Source: Aquibacillus albus
Lineage (GTDB): Bacteria; Bacillota; Bacilli; Bacillales; Amphibacillaceae
Length of the DNA stretch: 64,000 bases
Assembly (NCBI RefSeq): GCF_016908325.1
Contig: NZ_JAFBDR010000010.1
Span: 79,679 to 143,678, forward strand
Direction of reading: 5' to 3'
In this document: positions 51,875 to 59,929 of the stretch, piece after piece
Layout of the letters: each line of letters begins with the position of its first letter
How positions within the stretch are numbered: the first letter of the stretch is position 1
Notes under the pieces: model-generated
Told to the model about the DNA's origin: nothing
Seen by the model: the letters and a program-made list of their open reading frames with translations, nothing else
Databases searched by the model: none
Made by a program: the position numbers and the translations under genes

Positions 51875-52055
51875 TTACTTAAACCATTCTGTAGCATTGT
51901 CCATTGCTAACACCTCATTTAAAGGATTCACTAATGACTAACTACATTCACTTGTCTGTCGGATCACCAACACCTCATTTTCATGAAGATTTGTGATACC
52001 TGCCTTAACTTTTAGTTAAAGTTCATCCAAGTTGTTTTTCACTGACACCTCATTT
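51875..52055 (-). other. tract of three repeated Shine-Dalgarno motifs with mini-ORFs
   Basis: On the minus strand AAATGAGGTGT occurs three times (52055-52045, 51980-51970, 51920-51910). Each copy is followed within 2-5 nt by a start codon opening a very short frame: GTG with 8 codons (52042-52016), GTG with 9 codons (51967-51938), ATG with 9 codons (51904-51875). A terminator follows. The regular layout suggests either a leader with tiny peptides or a repeat relic. Nothing shows that they are translated. Confidence 0.35.
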
Positions 52056-52147
52056 ATTTCATTTTTCCTTCCTACAAGAATTATGATTTCCTACTTATTT
52101 TAGATTATTCTTGTGCAAGTGCCCTTTTAGAATGAAACTTTCTCTCT

Positions 52148-52279
52148 CTAGAATTCCCAGCCATTCAATTCAGTAATTACAGCTTTAACTCTTTCCCAAG
52201 CTTTCGCACTCTTCACATAAATGTTGTTCGTTCTTCCATAATAAGAACTCTCACTATGGTCATAATAAGAACTACTACA
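52148..52279 (-). pseudogene. possible gene remnant upstream of the Mrp operon
   Basis: A 43-codon stretch open on the minus strand ends NIYVKSAKAWERVKAVITEL then NGWEF and a stop, a sequence that looks protein-like. It has no ATG, and only a GTG without a ribosome site inside. The beginning repeats SSYY twice, from a short direct repeat in the DNA. Probably debris, possibly chance. Confidence 0.25.
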
Positions 52280-52301
52280 TTAAAGTGAGGTACATAATTT
52301 G

Positions 52302-52802
52302 ATGAAATTATTAACATTTATTCTAACTTTGGCATTATGGTTTGTTTTTGCTGGCCGTGTTAATATTGAGGTATTTTTGTTGGGTACTATTATTTGTTCT
52401 ATTATATCGCTTATGTTAGCAGATAATGGTCCTAAATCAGTACAAATGAGATCTGCCACAAAAGACTTTTTATTAAAAACATATTACCTATTTTTGGTGA
52501 CTAGTGCTTTTATAAATGATGTATTTTTATCTGCAGTCAGAGTATCGAGACATGCATTTGAAATGAAACCTTCATTTTCTCCTCAAATAGTTAAATTAAA
52601 AACATCTCTTGAACGTAAAAGCAGTACAGAAATTTTAGCCAATTTTATTACATTACCTCAAGGGACCCTTGGTATGGATATCGATATTTCAAATAAAAAA
52701 TATCATATTCACTGGTTAGATGTTTACAGCGAGGATCAAGCAGAAGTAAAGAAAGCACAGATCCGTAAACATGAGAAGTTGATAGCTAAACTATTTGATT
52801 AA
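52302..52802 (+). CDS. mrpE: Mrp/Mnh-type antiporter subunit E
   Basis: About 166 residues: two or three membrane segments at the N-terminus (LTFILTLALWFVFAGRVNIE) and a soluble C-terminal domain with LANFITLPQGTLGMDID, the signature region of MrpE/MnhE. MrpE is needed for assembly and full activity of the antiporter. The frame could start at TTG 52299 or ATG 52302; GAGG is at fair distance for both. First gene of an eight-gene operon, unlike B. subtilis where mrpA is first. Confidence 0.88.
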   Translation: MKLLTFILTLALWFVFAGRVNIEVFLLGTIICSIISLMLADNGPKSVQMRSATKDFLLKTYYLFLVTSAFINDVFLSAVRVSRHAFEMKPSFSPQIVKLKTSLERKSSTEILANFITLPQGTLGMDIDISNKKYHIHWLDVYSEDQAEVKKAQIRKHEKLIAKLFD

Positions 52803-52830
52803 TACCGTTTAAGACCCTTTTTTTCATTAA

Positions 52831-53112
52831 ATGTGGAGCGTGATTCTCGTGGTTTATTTCATACTAGCAATCGTCTTATTTGCTATTTTGACCTTTTATC
52901 GAGTGATGAAAGGTCCGAGTGTACCGGATAGAGTAGCTGCTATGAATGCGATAGGTGTCATGTTTTTATTAGTTTTAGTTTTATTAAGTCTTTATTTTGA
53001 TAGAAAAGTTTTTCTTGATGTCGCTCTAGTTTATGGGGTTTTTTTATTTGTAAATGTTTTAATTATGGCTAAATATTTTACAAAACCAGAAAAAGGAGAA
53101 GTTGGTGATTAA
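52831..53112 (+). CDS. mrpF: Mrp/Mnh-type antiporter subunit F
   Basis: 93 residues with three membrane segments. RVMKGPSVPDRVAAMNAIGV is the MrpF signature. The ATG at 52831 has no clear ribosome site; a GTG at 52849 is another option and is preceded by GGAG. Second gene of the operon; it overlaps the next gene. Confidence 0.85.
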   Translation: MWSVILVVYFILAIVLFAILTFYRVMKGPSVPDRVAAMNAIGVMFLLVLVLLSLYFDRKVFLDVALVYGVFLFVNVLIMAKYFTKPEKGEVGD

Positions 53113-53431
53113 TATTTTAGTTCAACTATTTGTTTATGTGTTTTTACTAACTGGTCTTTATTTTTTGTTAAGTACTGCTGTCGGTATGATTCGTTTTCCT
53201 GATTTGTATACCCGGTTGCATGCTGGCTCTAAATGTCTGATGGCCGGAGGTATTTCCGTTTTAATGGGATGTATAGTAATGGAAGGAATCGGGTTTGTTT
53301 CTTTAAAAATAATTGTAATCATCATTCTTTTATTAATCACGAATCCGGTAGCCATTCATGTCATAGCTAGACTAGCAGAAAATTATCATTTCGTACCTAA
53401 AAAGATTGCCAAAAACGAGTTGGACAAGTGA
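53105..53431 (+). CDS. mrpG: Mrp/Mnh-type antiporter subunit G
   Basis: About 108 residues with three membrane segments and the signature IRFPDLYTRLHAGSKCLMAG. GTG at 53105 is the best start: AAAAGGAG lies 6 nt before, inside the end of mrpF, so the genes overlap by 8 nt. Part of the ion-translocating membrane complex. Confidence 0.87.
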   Translation: MINILVQLFVYVFLLTGLYFLLSTAVGMIRFPDLYTRLHAGSKCLMAGGISVLMGCIVMEGIGFVSLKIIVIIILLLITNPVAIHVIARLAENYHFVPKKIAKNELDK

Positions 53432-53445
53432 TTGGAGGTACAGTC

Positions 53446-53679
53446 ATGATGGATATTATTTTTAATATGCTAATGATATTCTTAGTTATTACTGCATTTT
53501 TTATGGTATTTACGAAAGATATATCAACCGCAGTTATTGCCCTGCCTATATACGGTGCTATTCTAGTCGTTATTTTTGTCATTCTTCAGGCTCCGGGTCC
53601 TGCGATAGCTGAAGCAGTAATTGCTGCTGGCTTAACTACTGTTTTTTTTGTCATTACGATAAATAAAACGGAGTATTGA
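53446..53679 (+). CDS. MrpA C-terminal-like/MbhD-type small subunit (DUF4040)
   Basis: 77 residues with two to three membrane helices. DISTAVIALPIYGAILVVIF and APGPAIAEAVIAAGLTTVFF match the DUF4040 segment that in Bacillus forms part of the large MrpA and in archaeal hydrogenase/Mrp clusters is a separate small protein (MbhD). The ATG at 53446 has GGAGG 8 nt before it; the frame also extends to a GTG at 53428 within mrpG's end. Its separate existence points to the split-MrpA operon type. Confidence 0.8.
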   Translation: MMDIIFNMLMIFLVITAFFMVFTKDISTAVIALPIYGAILVVIFVILQAPGPAIAEAVIAAGLTTVFFVITINKTEY

Positions 53680-53683
53680 CGAA

Positions 53684-54406
53684 ATGAGTAGAATGAATGC
53701 CATGTTTAAAAAACTCTATAAACTAGTCCTTGTTGTATCGCTGGCTATTTTCTTATTTATTGTATTTGATGAAATACATAATCTGGATAACAATAGTAAA
53801 AGATATTTATCTGAACACTATATTTCTGAAGGGGTACAGGAAACCGGTGCTATCAACATCGTTACTTCCGTCCTATATGATTACCGGGCGTTTGACACGT
53901 TAGGTGAAGCAACGGTGCTTTTAACAGCTGCTGCTATTTTGTCTTTTCTAGTTCCCCTAGGAAAAGATAAAATGCTCGGCACTACATTTACAATGATTGT
54001 TTCTCAAACCACAAAATTTTTCATTCCATTTTTAGCCGTTTTAGGAGCGTATTTAATACTTTTTGGTCATCTAGCTCCTGGCGGCGGTTTTGTTGGTGGA
54101 GTAGTTATGGCTGTAATTCCCATTCTATTAACAATAACCTACCGTGTTGAATTTTCTGAATATAAATTTAAGCCTGCCAAAAAAAAGTTAGCAGAAGATA
54201 TAGGAGCTATAGGTTTTATTTTACTGGGATTAGTAGGAGTAGTAACTGGAAGCAATTTTCTGGCCAACGGACAAGCCAATTTTGGTCCGGGAAATACCGG
54301 GGAATTGATCAGTGCCGGGTTAATACCTTTCTTAAATCTAATGATTGGTATTAAAGTTGGAGCTGGTCTGGCCATCATTTTTAATAGTTTGATAAAGGAG
54401 AAATAA
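53684..54406 (+). CDS. mrpB: fusion of MrpA C-terminal segment and MrpB
   Basis: 240 residues. Residues ~1-95 resemble MbhE or the end of MrpA: GAINIVTSVLYDYRAFDTLG and EATVLLTAAAILSFL. Residues ~105-240 are MrpB/MnhB: TTKFFIPFLAVLGAYLILFG followed by HLAPGGGFVGGVVMA, then ISAGLIPFLNLMIGIKVGAG. The join of the two is typical of split-MrpA clusters. It lies 4 nt after the DUF4040 gene. Membrane subunit of the cation/proton antiporter. Confidence 0.82.
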   Translation: MSRMNAMFKKLYKLVLVVSLAIFLFIVFDEIHNLDNNSKRYLSEHYISEGVQETGAINIVTSVLYDYRAFDTLGEATVLLTAAAILSFLVPLGKDKMLGTTFTMIVSQTTKFFIPFLAVLGAYLILFGHLAPGGGFVGGVVMAVIPILLTITYRVEFSEYKFKPAKKKLAEDIGAIGFILLGLVGVVTGSNFLANGQANFGPGNTGELISAGLIPFLNLMIGIKVGAGLAIIFNSLIKEK

Positions 54407-54408
54407 TA

Positions 54409-54744
54409 GTGGAACTAGCCTATGTTGTCGTAATCATTTTGTTATCGCTTGGAATGTATACGATAATTACCAAAAAAAATTTAATAAAAATTGTTATGGG
54501 ATTTACTATTTTAGAGTCATCTTTAATTTTATTATTAATTCTGGTGAGTTATAAACCGGGTGGAGCTGCTCCTATTTTAGACAAGCCATATGAAATAGTA
54601 GTTGATCCTATCCCTCAGGCACTTGCCTTAACAGCAATTGTTATTGGGGCAAGTGTTACAGCTGTCATGTTAGCGGTGGTAATTAAGATATATAAAAGAT
54701 ATGGAACGTTAAACGTTGATGAGCTTCGAAAATTGAGAGGATAA
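54409..54744 (+). CDS. mrpC: Mrp/Mnh-type antiporter subunit C (NuoK-like)
   Basis: 111 residues with three membrane segments, homologous to complex I subunit NuoK: GFTILESSLILLLILVSY (with the Glu of helix 2) and DPIPQALALTAIVIGASVTA, the MrpC signature. The start is GTG with AAGGAG 7 nt upstream, right behind mrpB. Confidence 0.9.
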   Translation: MELAYVVVIILLSLGMYTIITKKNLIKIVMGFTILESSLILLLILVSYKPGGAAPILDKPYEIVVDPIPQALALTAIVIGASVTAVMLAVVIKIYKRYGTLNVDELRKLRG

Positions 54745-54766
54745 TTTTTATTCTGGGAGGATAATA

Positions 54767-56233
54767 ATGGAGGCGGCTGTCTGGCTTATCATTTTACCTT
54801 TATTAACCGCATTTTTTATCGGAATTTCTAAGTTATATTTCAAAAAGATTTTAGCTCCTCTGGTAACCGGTAGTGCGATCATCTATCTTTATTTATTAAT
54901 TTTAGTTATTAATCATAGTTATCCCCCAAAAGTTTACAATGTTGGGGCTTGGGGGCTCATGGGAATAAATTTAATGGTCGATCCTTTTTCCGCCATGTTC
55001 TTGTTAATGATAGCAATACTATTTTTACCTGTTATCATTTTTTCCGTGAAATATATCAAAAGTCATAAACATAAATATTTTATTTTTACCTATTTAATGA
55101 CAGCGGGTATAGCAGGAATGGTGCTTACTGCTGATTTATTCAATCTTTATGTATTTTTGGAAGTGAGCTCCCTAAGTTCTTGTGCTTTGGTGGCGTTAAA
55201 AAATACGAATAAAGGAATAGAAGGTACTTTTAAGTATTTAATCATGTCTACATTAGGTAGCTTTTTTATTTTACTCGCTACAATCTTAACTTATTCGTTA
55301 ACTGGCACTCTAAATATGGCAGAAATCTCCCTAGAATTTAAAGACATCCCTTTTCAGATAAAAAGTACACTTATGTCCTTTTTTGTTTTTGGTTATGTCA
55401 TAAAGATAGGGTTAATTCCTCTGCATGCCTGGATACCAGATACTTATGAAGATTCCCCTATCCCTTACAATGTTTTATCTTCGGGATTGGTGATGAAATC
55501 TGCTGTATATGCATTAATAAAAGTTTTATATATTATTTTTGGAATTGATTTTCTCGATCAAAGTGGCATGTTACATATTGGTGTTTTCTGGGGAGTAATT
55601 ACTTTTATTGTTGCTCATTTATTAGCCTATCAACAATCAAATTTAAGCCGGCTTCTTGCGTATTCCAGTGTTGCCCAGATAGCGTATATCACGATCGGAT
55701 TATTTGTCGGCACTGAAGGAGGATTAATTGCTGGCAATTTCCATATTCTAAATCACGCCATCATGAAAGGGACTTTATTTTTAGTCACAGCAATTTTTTA
55801 TTATAGTTTAAGCGCTGTTAAGATAGAAGATATTAAAGGGTTGGGTTATAAATTTCCGATACTTTCCTTTATCTTTGTCGTTGCTTCTCTTGCAATCGTG
55901 GGCCTGCCTCCCTTTAATGGATTTATCAGTAAATGGCTTATTGTTGAAGCAGCAATAGAATCTGGTTTTGTTTATGCTGGCTTTTTTATTCTGGTCGGAA
56001 CGTTTTTATCTTTAACGTATTATCTAAAAGTAATTGTTACGTTATATACAAAAACCGAAAAAGAACTATTAATAGTAAAACCAACTTTATCTTTAAGATT
56101 ACCAACTATATTTCTGGGCAGTTTATGTATTTTATTTGGTATAGTACCTTCAATACCTTTAAGTCTCATTAATAAAATTCCGAAATTTTTGCTCGATAAT
56201 GGGGAATACATAAGAATATTACTAGGAGGTTAA
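54767..56233 (+). CDS. mrpD: Mrp antiporter subunit D (proton-translocating, NuoN/M-like)
   Basis: 488 residues with about 14 membrane segments. The complex I-type residues are present: LFNLYVFLEVSSLSSCALVA (helix-5 Glu) and VIKIGLIPLHAWIPDTYEDS (helix-7 Lys). These form the proton path shared with NuoL/M/N. GGGAGG lies 8 nt before the ATG. Large membrane subunit that, with its partner downstream, takes the place of the missing large MrpA. Confidence 0.9.
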   Translation: MEAAVWLIILPLLTAFFIGISKLYFKKILAPLVTGSAIIYLYLLILVINHSYPPKVYNVGAWGLMGINLMVDPFSAMFLLMIAILFLPVIIFSVKYIKSHKHKYFIFTYLMTAGIAGMVLTADLFNLYVFLEVSSLSSCALVALKNTNKGIEGTFKYLIMSTLGSFFILLATILTYSLTGTLNMAEISLEFKDIPFQIKSTLMSFFVFGYVIKIGLIPLHAWIPDTYEDSPIPYNVLSSGLVMKSAVYALIKVLYIIFGIDFLDQSGMLHIGVFWGVITFIVAHLLAYQQSNLSRLLAYSSVAQIAYITIGLFVGTEGGLIAGNFHILNHAIMKGTLFLVTAIFYYSLSAVKIEDIKGLGYKFPILSFIFVVASLAIVGLPPFNGFISKWLIVEAAIESGFVYAGFFILVGTFLSLTYYLKVIVTLYTKTEKELLIVKPTLSLRLPTIFLGSLCILFGIVPSIPLSLINKIPKFLLDNGEYIRILLGG

Positions 56234-56235
56234 AG

Positions 56236-57792
56236 ATGATTACTCCAGGTTTCTTATATATAACAGGTGCTATACTTTTACTTTTGCCCGTTAATGATAG
56301 GATAAAATACATAATCTCTTTCCTTATTACTGCAGGAGCTCTTATTGTTACTTTTTATTTAATACCTGGTTATAGTTTTCAACTGGATTTTCTAAAATTT
56401 ACTCTAGTTCCTGTTAAAGTAGATAATGCCAGTAAATTAACAGGATTAATTTTTGCTGTCGGTGGACTGGCTGCTGTCATTTATTCCATTAAACTATGTT
56501 CCCGATTTATATTAAGTTTAATCTTTGTGTTTATTGGTAGTGCCCTGACCGTGGTTTTTTCTGGTGATCTGTTTACTCTGTATGTTTTCTGGGAGTTAAT
56601 GACCATCAGTTCCTCTTTTATTATTATCATGGCAAGTGATGTCACTAAAAAAACGGGCTATTATTATTGTCTAATGCAGGTGGCAGGAGGGTTAAGTGTA
56701 TTATGGGGGACATTTTTACAGTATTCAGCTACAGGTAATTTATCTTTGAATGCTATAGAGGCCGGAATCCCTTTTTTTATGCTTGCGGTAGCAATTAAGC
56801 TGGCCTTTGTCGGTTTCCATACGTGGCTGCCATTAGCATACAGCAAAGCTCCTTTTTATGTCACAGTAGTTTTGTCCATCTATACGACAAAAGTGGGCGT
56901 ATATATCATGAGCATCCTGCTGTCCGGGATAAATATTCTGGCTTACGCAGGGCTTATTTCAGCTTTGTTTGGAATGGTAATGGCCTTAAGGCAAAACCAT
57001 GCCCTTAAATTATTGAGCTATTCCATCATCATCCAGGTTGGTTATATGATAATTGGCATTAGTATTGGTACGGAAAAGGGTATAGCTGGAGCTATTTTTC
57101 ACCTGGTTAATCACATCTTATATAAAACTGTATTATTTATGGCAGTGGGAGTTGTCATTTATACCACAGGGAAGGATACTCTTGAAAATTTAGGGATTAT
57201 GGGCAGAAAAATTCCCGTAACTTCGATAGCAACATTGGTAGCTTTTCTGGGGATAGCTGGCGTTCCTTTTTTTAATGGATATATGAGTAAAAGCCTTATT
57301 AAAGAAGCTGTACAGGAACCATTATTAACCTGGGGTTTGAACCTGATGAGTTTTGGAACTTCTCTAATATTTTTAAAATTTATCTATTATGCATTTTTCA
57401 AAAATAGTAATGTTAACTTAACTAAAAAACCAGCAATCAGCATGCAGTTAGGATTGGGGTTTTTAACTGTTCTTATGCTATTAATCGGTATTCATCCTTA
57501 TTTATTAGAAAATCTAATGAATACTGATTTAGGTATTCATTATTTCGATAAAAAACATATGTTAAGCGGAATTCAACCCTTTCTCTGGTCCATTCCTGTA
57601 TTTCTTTTATTAAAGAAATATGTAGTGAAGAACTATGTGAGACTTCTATATTTTGATATGTATCGTAAAATGGCTAAAATACTTGTAACTACAGGCTATC
57701 AGTTAAGTAACTATCATGACGGAAAATTACATAAATATTTGTTATGGGCAACTTCCACTTTAATCATTCTGTTGGTATTGTTAATGTTTTGA
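56236..57792 (+). CDS. second MrpD-like/NuoN-type subunit
   Basis: 518 residues, about 14 membrane segments. LFTLYVFWELMTISSSFIII and IKLAFVGFHTWLPLAYSKAP keep the conserved Glu and Lys of proton-pumping subunits, with FHTWLPLAYSKAP instead of the usual LHAWLPDAYxxAP. GVPFFNGYMSKSLIKEA is the usual late-loop Lys region. It is a paralog, not a copy, of the preceding mrpD. AGGAGG lies 7 nt before the ATG; it ends the operon. In Bacillus-type Mrp the second pump subunit is MrpA, so this gene likely fills that part. Confidence 0.85.
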   Translation: MITPGFLYITGAILLLLPVNDRIKYIISFLITAGALIVTFYLIPGYSFQLDFLKFTLVPVKVDNASKLTGLIFAVGGLAAVIYSIKLCSRFILSLIFVFIGSALTVVFSGDLFTLYVFWELMTISSSFIIIMASDVTKKTGYYYCLMQVAGGLSVLWGTFLQYSATGNLSLNAIEAGIPFFMLAVAIKLAFVGFHTWLPLAYSKAPFYVTVVLSIYTTKVGVYIMSILLSGINILAYAGLISALFGMVMALRQNHALKLLSYSIIIQVGYMIIGISIGTEKGIAGAIFHLVNHILYKTVLFMAVGVVIYTTGKDTLENLGIMGRKIPVTSIATLVAFLGIAGVPFFNGYMSKSLIKEAVQEPLLTWGLNLMSFGTSLIFLKFIYYAFFKNSNVNLTKKPAISMQLGLGFLTVLMLLIGIHPYLLENLMNTDLGIHYFDKKHMLSGIQPFLWSIPVFLLLKKYVVKNYVRLLYFDMYRKMAKILVTTGYQLSNYHDGKLHKYLLWATSTLIILLVLLMF

Positions 57793-57829
57793 TATCCATA
57801 GGGGTCAGACCTCTTCAATCATCGTTGCT

Positions 57830-57858
57830 TTGACAGCGCAAGTTACACTAATTATAAT
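57830..57858 (+). promoter_or_regulatory. sigma-A promoter of an orphan antitoxin-like RNA
   Basis: TTGACA (57830-57835), 17-bp spacer, TATAAT (57853-57858): full consensus. Same layout as the promoter at 29692-29720. Confidence 0.85.
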
Positions 57859-57864
57859 TAAAGA

Positions 57865-57987
57865 AAGAAAGCCGAGTGGCAGTAACCACCCGGCAACAGA
57901 ACTACAGACCGCATAAAGAGCGGTTGACCAATTATGTATTTTCAAATGGAGTAACCGTATCCCTTTGGTCGGAGGACGGTTATTTTT
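57865..57987 (+). ncRNA. orphan type I antitoxin-like RNA
   Basis: A predicted ~120-nt RNA with a terminator (TAACCGT/ACGGTTA then six T, 57952-57987). Its first two-thirds match the antitoxin RNA at 29552-29685: the GAGTGGC...AACCACCCGG hairpin, then CTACAGACCGCAT and AGAGCGGTTGACCAA. At 29459 the toxin gene lies opposite the RNA's 3' end. Here the SDR gene ends there instead and no toxin frame exists. So this is an antitoxin gene that has outlived its toxin, or one acting in trans on the other toxin. It also lies downstream of the Mrp operon. Confidence 0.7.
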
Positions 57988-57998
57988 TGTTACTGTTT

Positions 57999-58721
57999 TT
58001 AGAACGGATTTGTTGCCCACTGTAAGGATTGTTTGATAAATATACGTTGATGGAGTTTTAGTTGAGCAACCATGAATTCTGCTAAATCTTCTGGTTGCAT
58101 ATACTTCTCCTTGTCCTGTTCATCGAGCTTGTCGCCAAAAGCCATTTCCGTTGCAACTAAGCTTGGGTTCATGGTGAAGACGCGGATATTGTTGCGACGG
58201 ACTTCTTGCATCAGTGCTTCTGTCATCCCTTGAATAGCAAATTTGCTCGCACTATAAGATGTCGAACCTGCAGTAGCTTTTAATCCATTACTTGAGGATA
58301 TATTAATAATGTCACCTCGATCTTTAGCTACCATATGGGGTAACACAGCACGTGTCACATGATAGGTGCCAAACACATTCACTTCAAACGTACGCTTCCA
58401 GTCAGCGGGATCCGTCTCTAATAAACTTCCCTTCAGACCAATTCCTGCGTTGTTAATCAAGATGTCTGCTGGTCCTAACCTTTTTTCTAATTCAATAACT
58501 GCTTGCTCTACCGCTTCCATATTAGCTATATCAACCGCTACCACTGCTACTTTCACACCAAATGCTTCTGCTTGTTGTGCTACTTCTTTTAGTTTGGTTT
58601 CCGTTCGGGCCATCAAGCCCACATGGATACCTTCCTTGGCAAAGGTAAGTGCAGTAGCTCGTCCAATTCCACTACTTGCACCGGTAATATACGCCACTTT
58701 CCCTTTAATTTCTTGTCCCAT
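57999..58721 (-). CDS. short-chain dehydrogenase/reductase
   Basis: 240 residues of the classical SDR family: TGASSGIGRATAL (nucleotide loop), NNAGIG, the catalytic Ser in NISSSNGLKA, and YSASKFAIQG with Tyr and Lys. MARTETK after the second strand suggests NADPH. Substrate unknown; it resembles YdaD/FabG-like general reductases. I choose ATG 58721, with GAAGGAT upstream, over an ATG six codons earlier. The gene's stop lies next to the orphan RNA's terminator on the opposite strand. Confidence 0.92.
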   Translation of the reverse strand: MGQEIKGKVAYITGASSGIGRATALTFAKEGIHVGLMARTETKLKEVAQQAEAFGVKVAVVAVDIANMEAVEQAVIELEKRLGPADILINNAGIGLKGSLLETDPADWKRTFEVNVFGTYHVTRAVLPHMVAKDRGDIINISSSNGLKATAGSTSYSASKFAIQGMTEALMQEVRRNNIRVFTMNPSLVATEMAFGDKLDEQDKEKYMQPEDLAEFMVAQLKLHQRIFIKQSLQWATNPF

Positions 58722-58901
58722 AAACAACATCCTTCCCATTTATTGTTCTCCTATATGTATAGGGGGCAGATTCTACCTTTGGACATTTACCGTTCATTTC
58801 CAAGGGTTTCAAGCTCCTGCATAATTGTGTCGAAATCCATCATTTACACTTCCTTTATAACTGAACCTTTAATCCCGAAGCAACTGAACCGTCTTCGCAC
58901 A

Positions 58902-59312
58902 TTATTTTATCGTTAATATAACTTTTGAATAGTCTAAAAAATCACTCAGGTGGTTTTCTATAACAGCTTGCAATATATCCAAATTTATGGCCTGATAGTC
59001 ATGTACCGCTATATTACGAAAACCGACCATATTGTTCATCTTTTTAGTTAAATCACCATCGATGATGTTCGCCTCTTTTAAATATAGGAATGCGTCTCTA
59101 CTTGTTTTCGGTAGTCCCAATTGTTTTAAACTAACGATATGCATAGCGAGATCAATACTTGCTTCACATGCTCGTTGAATGTTTAAAATAATACTATCTT
59201 GTTTTGTATAATCTTTTAAATGTTCAGGGTTTCCCGCATATACTTCCTCCACACGCTTTAAACAACGCTCTATTGTTGACACCTTATTTAAAACAACATC
59301 ACGATTCGCCAT
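58902..59312 (-). CDS. hepT: HEPN toxin (HepT, DUF86) of a HEPN/MNT toxin-antitoxin pair
   Basis: 136 residues, all-helical. GFRNIAVHDYQAI carries the RNase-type Rx4-6H motif (here RNIAVH followed by DY) of HepT. In characterised pairs MntA adds AMP to the Tyr of this motif to silence the toxin. I choose ATG 59312 because AAAGGGGGAG lies 5 nt before; the longer frame overlaps this ribosome site. It overlaps the end of the antitoxin gene by 14 nt, so the two are coupled. Confidence 0.85.
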   Translation of the reverse strand: MANRDVVLNKVSTIERCLKRVEEVYAGNPEHLKDYTKQDSIILNIQRACEASIDLAMHIVSLKQLGLPKTSRDAFLYLKEANIIDGDLTKKMNNMVGFRNIAVHDYQAINLDILQAVIENHLSDFLDYSKVILTIK

Positions 59313-59706
59313 ATATACTCCCCCTTTCATTTATCGACCGTAATATTTCTGCACGTTGTTCATTTAATGTAACGTACATCGATAATGCTTTCATCCGTTC
59401 CTTTATCAACGTATTCTCATCCGCACAAGCAAGAATTTCAGCCGTTGAAAAAATTTGTGCCGCAAAAACGGTGTCTACCTTTCGAATATCAACTAAATCT
59501 ATGTCAATCTTGCATTCTTCCGCAATATCTCCTGCTAGCAGAAACCGTTCATAATGACTAAGGTCTGTATGTGAAAAATACGCTATATCAAGGTCACTAT
59601 CCTTCCGATAGGTCCCTTTAGCATACGATCCAAATACAAGAATAAATGCTGGTTGGACCTGTTCTATTAACTTATTCGTTACTATTTGCTTCCAATCTTG
59701 ACGCAT
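59299..59706 (-). CDS. mntA: MNT-family nucleotidyltransferase antitoxin
   Basis: 135 residues. ILVFGSYAKGTYRKDSDLDI is the minimal nucleotidyltransferase motif GSxxxGxxxxxSDxD, with a third Asp in IDIDLVD. It would AMPylate the HEPN toxin encoded downstream. ATG 59706 has GGAGGTG about 9 nt before it; the frame's earlier ATG lacks one. First gene of the pair, as in known MntA-HepT modules. Confidence 0.85.
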   Translation of the reverse strand: MRQDWKQIVTNKLIEQVQPAFILVFGSYAKGTYRKDSDLDIAYFSHTDLSHYERFLLAGDIAEECKIDIDLVDIRKVDTVFAAQIFSTAEILACADENTLIKERMKALSMYVTLNEQRAEILRSINERGSIYGES

Positions 59707-59868
59707 AAGTAGACACCTCCACATGTTCCTATTTTTAAATTTAGTATATCAAATCATAGCAACTGAAGTTTAGGGACGATTCTCCCGCTTCCTTATGGTG
59801 ATAGAGGCAGGACCCATCAAGGACAAATGGATAGGTTACACTTAGTTGGACATTTGTATAAAAAGTAA

Positions 59869-59916
59869 GAGTCTGATCCCTCCTCGTGGACACTTGTCCA
59901 TATGGTGGATCAGACC
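59869..59916. repeat. palindromic repeat (GTCTGATCC...GGATCAGAC)
   Basis: Arms GTCTGATCC and GGATCAGAC with a GTGGACACTTGTCCAT core. The outer arms are wholly different from those of 29192 or 46990, yet they pair perfectly, and the core is the same. Confidence 0.7.
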
Positions 59917-59929
59917 CTTTCAATGGAAT

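Noticed and set aside
51879..52055. CRISPR-like array from the three ACACCTCATTT repeats
   Set aside because: Repeats are only 11 bp, number three, and spacing is uneven (60 and 75 nt). No cas gene is in the window.
57805..58020. 71-codon minus-strand frame over the orphan RNA
   Set aside because: It reads through the antitoxin-like RNA and its terminator in reverse and overlaps the SDR gene end. It has a hydrophobic stretch but no toxin-like YE head, no ribosome site and no Lys tail, so I do not call it the missing toxin.
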